This document shows positions 1 to 8,037 of a stretch of 14,762 nucleotides of DNA, piece by piece. The notes beneath the pieces are model-generated. The model ran no database searches and was not told the origin of the DNA. It worked only from the letters and a program-made list of their open reading frames with translations. This stretch comes from Rhodospirillaceae bacterium UBA4479 (GTDB lineage Bacteria; Pseudomonadota; Alphaproteobacteria; Rhodospirillales; Casp-alpha2): positions 1 through 14,762 of the forward strand of contig DGNZ01000177.1 in the NCBI GenBank assembly GCA_002389175.1, given 5' to 3'. A program made the position numbers and the translations under genes. Within the stretch, counting starts at the first letter, position 1, and the number at the start of each line of letters is the position of its first letter.

Positions 1-811
1 TAACAAGGCAGGTTTTAAACCCCGCCGCAGCCCCCCCTAGAATATCTGTGTGCAAGGTATCACCGACCATCAGCACCCGATCACGCGACACATTGCGCCC
101 TATTGATTTGGCAACTGCATCAAAGGCATTTTCGAACGGCTTGCCAAAAAACTCTGGCGTTCCTGCTGACTGATCAGCGATATCGTGGGCGTACGCCCCT
201 GGCTCCAACGAAAACCAGTCTCCGCGCGGTGCGACCACATCAGGGTTGCCGACCAGAAACGGAACTGATCGGACTTTCAACCATTTCGTCAGAGTCTCAT
301 TTTGTTGGATATCCCAGCTGGCGCCCCCCAAAAAAATGATGCCCGTGTAGCCATCATATTCGGGGTCAAATGCCATCGCATCAACGGGCAAATCGTCAAA
401 TGAGGCCCCTGGTGGTGCAATGCAGCCCCATTGGCCTTCTAACGCGCGGTCCAAAAGTGCATCAATCAATACTTGTCGACTTGAAACAATCTCGTCAGCG
501 GTAAAGTCGTAGCCAAGTGATTCAAATTTTTCACACGCTGCAGCCTTCGACAAACTGGCCGCATTGGTCAGGACACGAACCTTTTTCCCCATAGTCCGAA
601 TGGCTGACACACGATCGATAGCCGTGGGGATCGTCGTCTCACCGACATTCAACACCCCAAATGCATCAAAGACGAATGCATCAATCCCGTCTGTGATATC
701 GCCTAAATTAGCAATTTGGTCACTTCGTAACGGAAATACAGGATTTGGAAAGCGATGGCGGACCTCTTGATAGCGGCGATAGGACCACGATGCATCGATA
801 TTGGTCTTCAT
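1..811 (-). CDS. HAD superfamily class IIA (NagD-like) hydrolase, partial (3' end outside window)
   Basis: The first 270 residues are visible; the C-terminus lies beyond the left edge. The HAD motifs appear in order: motif I around D49 (FDAFGVL), motif II T82-N83 in LTNA, a C2-type cap insert, the class IIA 'GNPD' at 189-192, the motif III lysine K224 in GKPF, and motif IV with D251 and D256 in GDTLHTDI. Family knowledge: class IIA members are mostly phosphatases of small phosphometabolites (NagD, phosphoglycolate or pyridoxal phosphatases). The second motif I Asp, the usual acid/base of phosphatases, is F51 here; related alphaproteobacterial proteins also have an aromatic there, as I recall. 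An extra stretch of about 40 residues precedes motif I. The ATG at 811 has no good Shine-Dalgarno and the frame stays open upstream to about 920, so the start is uncertain. It diverges from the exported-protein gene at 978. Substrate unknown. Confidence 0.85.
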   Translation of the reverse strand, partial: MKTNIDASWSYRRYQEVRHRFPNPVFPLRSDQIANLGDITDGIDAFVFDAFGVLNVGETTIPTAIDRVSAIRTMGKKVRVLTNAASLSKAAACEKFESLGYDFTADEIVSSRQVLIDALLDRALEGQWGCIAPPGASFDDLPVDAMAFDPEYDGYTGIIFLGGASWDIQQNETLTKWLKVRSVPFLVGNPDVVAPRGDWFSLEPGAYAHDIADQSAGTPEFFGKPFENAFDAVAKSIGRNVSRDRVLMVGDTLHTDILGGAAAGFKTCLV

Positions 812-977
812 TCGTCTAGACAGTGCTTCAAATGTTCTTAGATGGGCGCACAATATGCCGCACAAACCAGCCCAGGTCACGCAAACTGTTGTGCCGCGTC
901 ATGAGCCTCATTGACTCTATCGATTGAAGATGATTCTCTGCGCTGATGGTTTTTCGGACCCGATTAGGAATCGCAAA

Positions 978-1583
978 ATGCGCGTAAAACAATGGATTGC
1001 TAGCATCGCTTTTAGCACACTCATCTTGAGTGGGACCGCCGCGCATGCACAGCAGATCACGTTGAACGCCGTTTCATACGAACCTATCCCTTCAGGCGAA
1101 GCGGTTATGGTCGAAATCTTTGACGACTCGGATGATAACAAACGACTAAAAGCCAAATTTGAAGATCAGTTGAAGTCACAGGGCTACACTGTTTCCGAAA
1201 ATGCACGCCTGATCATGAGCTTTGAGACCCGCGATACGTCTGGTACATGGACCGGTGGTGGGCCGAATCGACTTGTTGAAATTGGTAATGCAGTAAATCA
1301 CACGGGCACAGATGCACCGGATGTTCGCGTCAATATTTTCGATAATCAACGTGGGGGGTTATTAAACCCGAAACCAAATAAAGGCGTAACACAGGTCGCG
1401 CCCAGCCAATACCGAATTGAGGCTTCACTTGAAGATCGTTCAAATGGCAAGCGTCTCTGGCAAGGCTGGAGCGTCGCCAATATTGGTGGAGCAGATGATC
1501 CAGCTTTGTTAAATGCGATGGTCAAACCTATCGTGGAACACATCGGCAAAACCGTGCGAGATCAGCGCATCTCTGGGCGCTGA
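978..1583 (+). CDS. Exported protein of unknown function
   Basis: A 201-residue protein. The start at 978 is preferred over the in-frame ATG at 924 because it has an AGGA ribosome site at 965-968 and places a classical Sec signal peptide at the N-terminus (basic MRVKQW, hydrophobic core, AHA-Q cleavage site near residue 25). There is no lipobox cysteine, so it should be periplasmic or secreted rather than a lipoprotein. The mature part has no membrane segment and no cysteine, and looks like a compact alpha/beta domain: an early EIFDDSDDNKRLKAKFEDQL helix region, a beta-rich middle with TWTGGG and NIFDNQRGGLL, and a helical end. RIEASLEDRSNGKRLWQGW resembles the beta strand patterns of periplasmic proteins handling 'small lipoprotein' folds, but I do not recognise the family. 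A 126-bp gap separates it from hisZ. Confidence 0.8.
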   Translation: MRVKQWIASIAFSTLILSGTAAHAQQITLNAVSYEPIPSGEAVMVEIFDDSDDNKRLKAKFEDQLKSQGYTVSENARLIMSFETRDTSGTWTGGGPNRLVEIGNAVNHTGTDAPDVRVNIFDNQRGGLLNPKPNKGVTQVAPSQYRIEASLEDRSNGKRLWQGWSVANIGGADDPALLNAMVKPIVEHIGKTVRDQRISGR

Positions 1584-1606
1584 CGTTTATCTCCTTCACC
1601 AAAATT

Positions 1607-1620
1607 CAATCTAAAGATTG
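1607..1620. repeat. Short palindrome between the exported-protein gene and hisZ
   Basis: CAATCT at 1607-1612 and AGATTG at 1615-1620 form an inverted repeat with a 2-nt centre. It is too tight for a good RNA hairpin and has no T-tract, so a terminator is unlikely; it could be a protein-binding palindrome upstream of hisZ. It may also be chance. Confidence 0.25.
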
Positions 1621-1709
1621 CTTGGGGTGTCTTGCCCTTTTAAGCCAAAAAAGATAGGTAACGCGGGCGTCGCGGTTAATCATCCGCTCTGTCTCGAGGA
1701 CACTATCGT

Positions 1710-2870
1710 ATGAACACATCGACAGACAAAGCCTTGTTGCCTGCCGGTCTTTCAGATCGGCTCGCACCAGATGCAGCAATTGAGTCAGATGCCCGTGAAA
1801 ACTTAGTTAAATCCTTCATCGCACGAGGCTTTGATCGCGTTCAAACGCCCCTTGTTGAATTTGAAGATAGCCTATTGGCAGGCACAGGTGCCGCCATGGC
1901 AGCACAGACTTTTAGACTTATGGATCCCGTGTCTCAACGGATGATGGGGGTTCGGGCCGATATAACACCGCAGGCTGCACGTATTGCCACAACGCGCCTT
2001 GCGCATATCGCACGACCTTTACGTCTTTGTTATTCCGGACAGGTTCTTCGTGTTCGTGGGAATCAACTTCGGCCAGAGCGTCAATTCACGCAAGCCGGTG
2101 CAGAAATCATTGGAATCGACAATCCAGCAGCAGATGCCGAGGCCGTGTTGACCGCGGTCGAAGCCCTGAACGAACTGGGGATTGAAGACATCAAAGTCGA
2201 TCTATGCCAGCCAATGATCGGCCGCCATGTAATGGCCGAGCTTCAGATATCTGACGATGCTGCAGCTCAACTCCGTGATGCGCTGGATAGCAAAGACTCC
2301 GCCGAGGTCAAAGCACTGACCAAGGATCTTGGTCCTGATGCTCAATCACTGTTTGTTGCACTGTTAGAAGCAACAGGCACGGCAAAGACGGCAATAAGCA
2401 AAATCGCTGCACTGCCTCTTTCAGGAGATGCCGCCGAAGCACGCGATACACTGCTAGGCATGGTTGAGTTGATCCAAGACGCGGCCCCACACTTGTCTTT
2501 GACGCTGGATGCCGCTGAAAACCGAGGCTTTGAATATCATTGCGGTGTTACATTCACGATTTTTGCGCCGGGCGTTCGTGGCGAATTGGGAACAGGCGGT
2601 CGCTACATGGCTGGCAGCAGTGATGACGGCGCTACGCCTGAACCAGCAACTGGCTTTACCCTATTTCTGGATAGTATCCTTAGCGCCCTTCCCGCCCCTG
2701 CTGAGGCTGATCTAATATACGTACCCTTGGGAACAAGTCGCGATGACTTGGCAATGTTGCGCGACAAAGGATACCGGACACGTCAAGGGTTTGACGCAGG
2801 GGACAAAGCTGCGGCAAAGCACCAAGGCTGCTCACACATTTTCAACAATGGAACTATCGAAGCGCTATAA
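1710..2870 (+). CDS. hisZ: ATP phosphoribosyltransferase regulatory subunit HisZ
   Basis: HisZ is a class II aminoacyl-tRNA synthetase-like protein that joins the short-form HisG to make the first enzyme of histidine synthesis and confers feedback regulation by histidine. The 386-residue length is normal for HisZ and too short for HisRS, which carries a C-terminal anticodon-binding domain absent here. Visible motifs are the class II motif 2 region (RPLRLCYSGQVLRV then ERQFTQAGAEIIG, about 102-135) and the motif 3 equivalent ELGTGGRYMAG near 293-303. The early segment FRLMDPVSQRMMGVRADIT also matches the HisRS/HisZ core. The GAGGA ribosome site at 1696-1700 supports the start. It lies 30 bp upstream of purA, an arrangement common in Alphaproteobacteria. 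hisG is not in the window, but its product must be the partner. Confidence 0.93.
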   Translation: MNTSTDKALLPAGLSDRLAPDAAIESDARENLVKSFIARGFDRVQTPLVEFEDSLLAGTGAAMAAQTFRLMDPVSQRMMGVRADITPQAARIATTRLAHIARPLRLCYSGQVLRVRGNQLRPERQFTQAGAEIIGIDNPAADAEAVLTAVEALNELGIEDIKVDLCQPMIGRHVMAELQISDDAAAQLRDALDSKDSAEVKALTKDLGPDAQSLFVALLEATGTAKTAISKIAALPLSGDAAEARDTLLGMVELIQDAAPHLSLTLDAAENRGFEYHCGVTFTIFAPGVRGELGTGGRYMAGSSDDGATPEPATGFTLFLDSILSALPAPAEADLIYVPLGTSRDDLAMLRDKGYRTRQGFDAGDKAAAKHQGCSHIFNNGTIEAL

Positions 2871-2900
2871 GATGCGCGTTTTTAGAGGGATCAAATACTC

Positions 2901-4193
2901 ATGGCCAATGTAGTCGTTGTCGGTTCGCAATGGGGTGACGAGGGAAAAGGTAAAATTGTCGACTGGTTATCTGTACGCGCAGATGTCGTCGTCCGTTTCC
3001 AAGGTGGTCATAACGCCGGTCATACGTTGGTTATCGACGGCGTTACCTACAAACTCAGCATGCTACCATCGGGCATTGTCCGCAAAGGCAAGCTTTCCAT
3101 GATCGGCAATGGCGTTGTTATCGACCCATGGGCGCTGATGGCTGAAATAGACAAAATCCGCGAGCTCGGTGTCGAAGTCGGCCCAGAAAACCTGAAGATC
3201 GCAGAAAATGCCGTTCTGATTTTGCCGCTCCACCAGAACTTGGATATGGCGCGCGAGAAAGCTGCGGGCAAAGGCAAGATTGGCACCACAGGGCGTGGTA
3301 TCGGCCCTGCGTACGAGGATAAAACGGCCCGACGCGCCATTCGCGTCGGCGACTTGGCCGATTTGGATGTTTTGTCCGATAAAATCGATACACTGCTTTT
3401 CCACCATAATGCACTGTTGCGTGGCTTGGGCATGCCTGAAGTCGATAGTAACGAATTACAGGATAAGTTGTCCGAGATGGCGCCAAAGCTTTTGCCGTAC
3501 ATGGCAACTGTTTGGCAAGAGCTCGACAACATGCGCCGCAAAGGCCAACGGATTTTGTTCGAAGGTGCGCAAGGTACCATGCTCGACATTGATCACGGCA
3601 CGTATCCGTTTGTGACCTCATCAAACACTGTTGCGGGTCAAGCCGCCATTGGTAGCGGCCAGGGTCCTGGCGCTATCGATTATGTGCTGGGTATCACCAA
3701 AGCCTACACCACCCGCGTGGGGTCTGGACCGTTCCCAACCGAGTTGGAAGACGAGGTTGGTCAGCAACTCGGCGAGCGCGGACGTGAATTCGGCACCGTT
3801 ACGGGTCGTGCACGCCGCTGCGGTTGGTTCGATGCCGTTCTGGTCCGCCAGGCTGTCAAAGTGAATGGAATCACCGGCATTGCATTGACCAAACTTGATG
3901 TTTTGGATGGCCAGCCGGAATTGAATGTCTGTGTTGGCTATGAGATCGATGGCGAGAAGTACGATCACCTGCCCGCATCGACAGTTCGCCAGGGACGTGT
4001 GACACCAATCTACGAAACAATGGAAGGCTGGTCCGAAAGCACACAAGGCGCGCGTTCGTGGGCAGACCTACCGGCCACGGCTATCAAGTACATTCGTCGG
4101 ATTGAAGAACTCATCGAAGCCCCTGTCGCTATGCTGTCCACCAGCCCAGAACGCGACGACACAATCTTAGTCCATGACCCGTTCGAAGACTAA
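2901..4193 (+). CDS. purA: Adenylosuccinate synthetase
   Basis: PurA condenses IMP and aspartate with GTP to adenylosuccinate, the first committed step to AMP; it is cytosolic and homodimeric. The 430-residue length is standard. Landmarks: the QWGDEGKGK P-loop-like segment at 10-18 with catalytic D13, the GGHNAGHT segment with catalytic H41, TTGRGIGP, the TRVGSGPFPTE switch region, GTVTGRARRCGW, and the guanine-specificity motif TKLDVLD. All key residues known from the E. coli enzyme are present at the expected numbering (D13, H41). A strong AGAGGGA ribosome site lies at 2884-2890. It is probably cotranscribed with hisZ (30-bp gap). The stop codon overlaps the stop of the convergent racemase gene on the other strand, leaving no room for an intergenic terminator. 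Confidence 0.98.
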   Translation: MANVVVVGSQWGDEGKGKIVDWLSVRADVVVRFQGGHNAGHTLVIDGVTYKLSMLPSGIVRKGKLSMIGNGVVIDPWALMAEIDKIRELGVEVGPENLKIAENAVLILPLHQNLDMAREKAAGKGKIGTTGRGIGPAYEDKTARRAIRVGDLADLDVLSDKIDTLLFHHNALLRGLGMPEVDSNELQDKLSEMAPKLLPYMATVWQELDNMRRKGQRILFEGAQGTMLDIDHGTYPFVTSSNTVAGQAAIGSGQGPGAIDYVLGITKAYTTRVGSGPFPTELEDEVGQQLGERGREFGTVTGRARRCGWFDAVLVRQAVKVNGITGIALTKLDVLDGQPELNVCVGYEIDGEKYDHLPASTVRQGRVTPIYETMEGWSESTQGARSWADLPATAIKYIRRIEELIEAPVAMLSTSPERDDTILVHDPFED

Positions 4194-5269
4194 ATTCGGT
4201 ACCGATTGACGGCTTCCTGATCCCATGCGATCCCTAATCCGGGGCCGCGTGCTGTCACGCATCCATCAACAAGATCGTAGCCATGGACCAGGATGGGGCG
4301 TGCCTTGTCCAAATACTCCAACCAATGCGCCGTCGGCGTCGCAGCTAGGGCATGTGCACTTTGTTCAACAAAGGCATGACTGGAGAGTGGTAGTCTCTTT
4401 GACTTAGCTACGTCAGCAACCTGAATCCATCCCGTAAAACCACCGATCTTCATAATATCGGGCATGATATAATCACTCGCTTCTGCATTGATCGCTTGGG
4501 TCGCCCCTGCAGGGAACCACCAGTTCTCTCCTGTTTGAACAGGCACATGACTGGCCTCTTTGACGGCCCGGTGGCCTTCTAAATCTTCGGCCGGGACAGG
4601 TTCTTCAATCCAAGAAATATCGAATTCTGCCAATCGCTCGATACGGTTCAATGCCTCGGACACATCCAGTGATTGATTATAATCGACCATGATTTGAACA
4701 TCTGGCCCTACGACACCACGGGAAAACGCCGTACGCGCCACATCCTCAGCAACATCGCTGCCGCCCAATTTGATCTTGATCGCCCTAAAGCCCCGCGCCA
4801 CGGTTTGTTCCAATGCCTCCTGGTCGGCACTAATATCAAGCAAGCCATAGCTGTCATATGCTTGGATAGGGCGCGGATCGGCACCCAATAGGCGACAAAC
4901 CGGCTCATTCATGGATTTGCCCAGCGCATCCCACAACGCCATATCGATACCCGCGATTACCATCCCCAAAAGTCCCTGAATTCCTAACAATCGGAATGTC
5001 GCTTGGAAGTCTCCAAAACGCTCTTCTGGTGCAATGGATTTCCCAATGACAACGTCTTTGATCTCTTCCGTCAGACTCTCAAGTGCCCTCAGGACCCTTG
5101 GCGTATAGGCAAAGATATAGGCTTGGCCGACAACATCCGCATCTGTTTCAATATCGATAAGGCCCAATGCACAATCTGGCAGGGCACCTGACGCTGTCCG
5201 CATGGGGCGGGCTAATGGCACAACGACAGGTGTTAATCGAATATCTTTGATCACCGGAAGATCGGTCAT
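4190..5269 (-). CDS. Mandelate racemase-like enzyme (enolase superfamily, MR subgroup)
   Basis: The enzyme should abstract an alpha proton from a carboxylate substrate using Mg2+, catalysing racemisation or dehydration. From the ATG at 5269 the protein is 359 residues, the same length as I recall for Pseudomonas putida mandelate racemase (MR). All MR catalytic positions appear shifted by one: K165 and K167 (KIK), metal ligands D196, E222 and E248, N198, the D271-H298 dyad, and E318 in HWLE. Long stretches such as IMVDYNQSLDV, MPD-MKIGG-TGWI and AATPTAHWLE match MR from memory. The substrate pocket differs (see findings), so the substrate need not be mandelate. The 5269 start is preferred over the ATG at 5275 because AAAGG at 5277-5281 is 7 nt away. 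No mandelate pathway genes lie nearby. Confidence 0.92.
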   Translation of the reverse strand: MTDLPVIKDIRLTPVVVPLARPMRTASGALPDCALGLIDIETDADVVGQAYIFAYTPRVLRALESLTEEIKDVVIGKSIAPEERFGDFQATFRLLGIQGLLGMVIAGIDMALWDALGKSMNEPVCRLLGADPRPIQAYDSYGLLDISADQEALEQTVARGFRAIKIKLGGSDVAEDVARTAFSRGVVGPDVQIMVDYNQSLDVSEALNRIERLAEFDISWIEEPVPAEDLEGHRAVKEASHVPVQTGENWWFPAGATQAINAEASDYIMPDIMKIGGFTGWIQVADVAKSKRLPLSSHAFVEQSAHALAATPTAHWLEYLDKARPILVHGYDLVDGCVTARGPGLGIAWDQEAVNRYRI

Positions 5270-5392
5270 GCACATGCCTTTCTATGGGGAATGACTGAGG
5301 TTTCACATTAACCATAACTGCCATAAAACACAGTAAAAGCTTGCGATTTTTACGTTTTCACGATTCAATAGGTTAAGGCCTGGGAGAATCTT

Positions 5393-7498
5393 TTGGCCAA
5401 TCCCGTTTTGACCACGCAGGTGGCGAAGCGGACATGGATAGTGTGGGACGCGAAAATGGCAGAATCGCCAATGGACGCGGACGAAATCGCTGACATCGAA
5501 ACGCCTCAGGGCGGATCAGCGGTTCTTCGTGATCGATTTTTGATAGACGGCGGAAAGCCGTTACCAGCTTATGACTCGCCCAATGCGCGAGCTTTTGCTG
5601 TTGAAGATCGCCGTGACCTCTCTCGGGATTTGTTCGCTTTGATCACCACTCCCGGTGTGCCCATTCGAACAACAGAAATTCGTCGCCTCAAATCCAGCCC
5701 AGCCAGTGGCCATATCGACGTCGTTGAATGGGGCACTGTTTTTTGGCCGACACTTGAACGCCGGACAACGGCGATCATTTTCGAGCTTCCTATGGGCGGG
5801 CCCGCGCTAGAGCAAATTCGTAGAGGTAATCCTCGTCTGACCGAATACGACATACCGCGCAAAATCATCCAACCGTTGGTTGATGGCGTACGGCATATCC
5901 ATTCAGCGGGCGTCATTCATCGCAACATTCGTCCAGATAATCTGTTTTTCACCGATGCTGAATGCCAGGAAATCGCCTTTGGTGAATGCGTCACAGCCCC
6001 AGCTGGTTTTGATCAACCATCTGTTTTCGAACCAATTGAGCGGGCTGTCGCAAACCCTGCAGGTCGCGGTGATGGCACCATGGCCGACGATATGTTCGCG
6101 CTTGGTGCGACCCTTGTCGTGATCATCACAGGTCGCAACCCAATTGAGCGGATCAAAGGCGAGGATCTGCTGTTCCAGCGGCTTAACATCGGGAGCTATG
6201 CAACGATTTGTGGTAACGCCAAGATTCCAATTTCCTTGTTGGAACCTTTACGCGGGCTACTTGCAGATAACCCCGAAGACCGTTGGTCCATTGATCAAAT
6301 TGACATGTGGTTAAGCGGCCTGAAGCAAACTCCCATGCAAAAGAAATCAGCCAGCAAAGGCGATACACCATTTCGCTTTGGTGGTCGCGATCATGTGAAT
6401 CCGCGGACGTTGGCGCATGCATTCAATCGCCAAATCTCCGACGCCGTTCAAACCTTAAAAGATGAAAACTTTCACGCCTGGCTAAAGCGCTCTTTGCGTG
6501 CCGATGAACTATCCGAAACCCTTAAAGGCTTCATCGATAACGCTGTCTTCCATAAAGATGATTATCAGGGAACTGAAGAACATTTAGTTGCGCGCGCTTG
6601 CTCTGTCATGGACCCCAATGGGCCTATTCGCTACAAGGGAATGTCCATTTGCATTGATGGTTTTGGCCCAATGCTGGCCAGTGAAATCATCCGCAATGGT
6701 AATGTCCAAGATTTGACGGAACTGGTAAACCGGGACATTTGGCAGTTCTGGACTGGGAACCGCGCATCATTCATGGACACCATTGATATCGCGCGCTCAT
6801 TTACGCAGATGAAAAACTGGCTTGGTATCAATGACCCAGGCTTTGGTCTTGAACGTTGCTTGTATGAAATGAACCCCGGCATTACATGCCAAAGTGAATA
6901 CGTGATCGAAGAATCCGTGATCAATATCGATGCACTTTTGCCTGCACTGGATCAGGCTGCCAATAACGCTGATGCCAGGACGAAACCGGTAGATCGACAC
7001 GTCATTGCTTTTATCGCCTCGCGATTTAACGAAGACATTGCCCCACATCTGCGCGCGCTGGCATCCCCCAAGGAAGGCACATCCGTGATTGGGATGCTAA
7101 GCCTATTGGCTTTTTTGCAATGGAAACTCCGCGCTGATCCGGTTTACGGCCTAGCAAGCTGGGTTGGTGGTGTCTTGGGACCTGCGATCAATGGCTACCA
7201 CAGCCGTACGACACGTGCCGAGATTGAACGTGAAATCCCTCGGCTTGTTCGCAAAGGTAGCCTGCCAGAACTTTTCGACCTGATCGACAACGCCGAGAAG
7301 CGCCAAGAAGATCAAGATGGATACGCTGATGCCTTGGATGAATACATCGCGTGCGCAATGGAAGTCGAAGAAATTGAAGGCACCGGTTCTGAGTTAACCG
7401 AAAAAGCGGAAAAGACCGGTCAAAAGACAGCCGCGATGATTTCAATTTTGACCACGATGATCGCAGTATCGATCGTTTTCATTTCAGAGATGTTGTGA
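5393..7498 (+). CDS. Tail-anchored protein kinase-like protein, probably a pseudokinase
   Basis: A 701-residue protein starting at TTG, supported by GGGAG at 5382-5386 six bases upstream. Residues about 65-310 carry a Hanks-type kinase fold: the hinge-like IIFELPMGG (128-136), the catalytic loop VIHRNIRPDN (174-183), the AFG segment (195-197), the subdomain IX segment ADDMFALGATL (231-241), and the subdomain XI arginine R297. The catalytic Asp of HRD is N178, the DFG Asp is A195, and no glycine-rich loop is apparent, so phosphotransfer is unlikely. N183 and D232/D233 are retained. Residues about 330-620 form a helical region I do not recognise. A charged Glu-rich stretch (636-678) leads to one C-terminal membrane helix (about 680-698), implying a cytosolic body anchored to the inner membrane. 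The membrane-protein gene begins 7 bp downstream. A signalling or scaffold role is inference. Confidence 0.82.
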   Translation: MANPVLTTQVAKRTWIVWDAKMAESPMDADEIADIETPQGGSAVLRDRFLIDGGKPLPAYDSPNARAFAVEDRRDLSRDLFALITTPGVPIRTTEIRRLKSSPASGHIDVVEWGTVFWPTLERRTTAIIFELPMGGPALEQIRRGNPRLTEYDIPRKIIQPLVDGVRHIHSAGVIHRNIRPDNLFFTDAECQEIAFGECVTAPAGFDQPSVFEPIERAVANPAGRGDGTMADDMFALGATLVVIITGRNPIERIKGEDLLFQRLNIGSYATICGNAKIPISLLEPLRGLLADNPEDRWSIDQIDMWLSGLKQTPMQKKSASKGDTPFRFGGRDHVNPRTLAHAFNRQISDAVQTLKDENFHAWLKRSLRADELSETLKGFIDNAVFHKDDYQGTEEHLVARACSVMDPNGPIRYKGMSICIDGFGPMLASEIIRNGNVQDLTELVNRDIWQFWTGNRASFMDTIDIARSFTQMKNWLGINDPGFGLERCLYEMNPGITCQSEYVIEESVINIDALLPALDQAANNADARTKPVDRHVIAFIASRFNEDIAPHLRALASPKEGTSVIGMLSLLAFLQWKLRADPVYGLASWVGGVLGPAINGYHSRTTRAEIEREIPRLVRKGSLPELFDLIDNAEKRQEDQDGYADALDEYIACAMEVEEIEGTGSELTEKAEKTGQKTAAMISILTTMIAVSIVFISEML

Positions 7499-7505
7499 GG
7501 TACAG

Positions 7506-8012
7506 ATGCAATTCAAATTGATATTCTGGGGCCTTACAATCTTTTCGTTGTTGATCATTGTCGCTTTACCAACAGTGCTCTTCCTTGGCTTTTCAATGCT
7601 GCCTGCACTCGTAGCTGCAATCATTGACCGGACCGACGAAAAGTCAGCCACGTTTTGTGTCGGTGGCCTCAATTTTTGTGGAGTGTTCCCATATCTTCTG
7701 GATTTGTGGTTTGGCGATCATTCGCTCAATCAATCTATGACTTTGCTCACAGATGTATACACTTTGGCAGTTATGTACGGTGCTGCAGGCATGGGCTGGA
7801 TGTTGTATTTGTCCCTGCCCCCTGTGATTGCATCAGTTATTCAAGTGATGTCAGAGCGTCGCTTGGAGCAGCTCAGAAAGACTCAGAAAACCATCATTCA
7901 AGAATGGGGTGATGAAATCATCACGGATGCCGATCTGGGAGGTGGGGCGATGCCCCCAATGATGTCTGATGATAAATCAAACCAATTGTCCGGTGCCGAA
8001 GCGCCTGCTTAA
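7506..8012 (+). CDS. Small polytopic inner-membrane protein, partner of the pseudokinase
   Basis: A 168-residue protein with hydrophobic segments at about 4-40 (long enough for one long or two short helices), 50-69 and 80-114, giving three or four membrane helices. A conserved-looking loop DRTDEK (41-46) follows the first segment and an LLDLWFGDHS motif ends the second. The last membrane segment passes into a charged amphipathic stretch (116-137, SERRLEQLRKTQKTIIQEWGD) that could form a coiled coil, then a flexible acidic tail. There is no enzyme motif and I cannot name the family; I have an impression of similar proteins in other Rhodospirillales. The GAGG ribosome site at 7497-7500 overlaps the pseudokinase stop codon, so translation is probably coupled and the two proteins are likely to act together at the inner membrane. 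Confidence 0.8.
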   Translation: MQFKLIFWGLTIFSLLIIVALPTVLFLGFSMLPALVAAIIDRTDEKSATFCVGGLNFCGVFPYLLDLWFGDHSLNQSMTLLTDVYTLAVMYGAAGMGWMLYLSLPPVIASVIQVMSERRLEQLRKTQKTIIQEWGDEIITDADLGGGAMPPMMSDDKSNQLSGAEAPA

Positions 8013-8037
8013 TTACGCCCGCTAAACAATAAACACC

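Noticed and set aside
924..977. Upstream ATG giving an 18-residue extension of the exported protein
   Set aside because: The ATG at 978 has a ribosome site and puts the signal peptide at the N-terminus.
1632..1660. Promoter for hisZ (TTGCCC, spacer, TAGGTA)
   Set aside because: The -10 matches only two consensus bases; not supportable.
3047..3624. Long minus-strand open frames (up to 180 codons) inside purA
   Set aside because: They are antisense to a highly conserved enzyme, have no ribosome sites and read as low-quality Ser/Arg-rich protein.
5333..5353. GTAAAA/TTTTAC inverted repeat upstream of the pseudokinase gene as an operator
   Set aside because: Short and AT-rich, with a 9-nt gap; likely by chance in an AT-rich promoter region.
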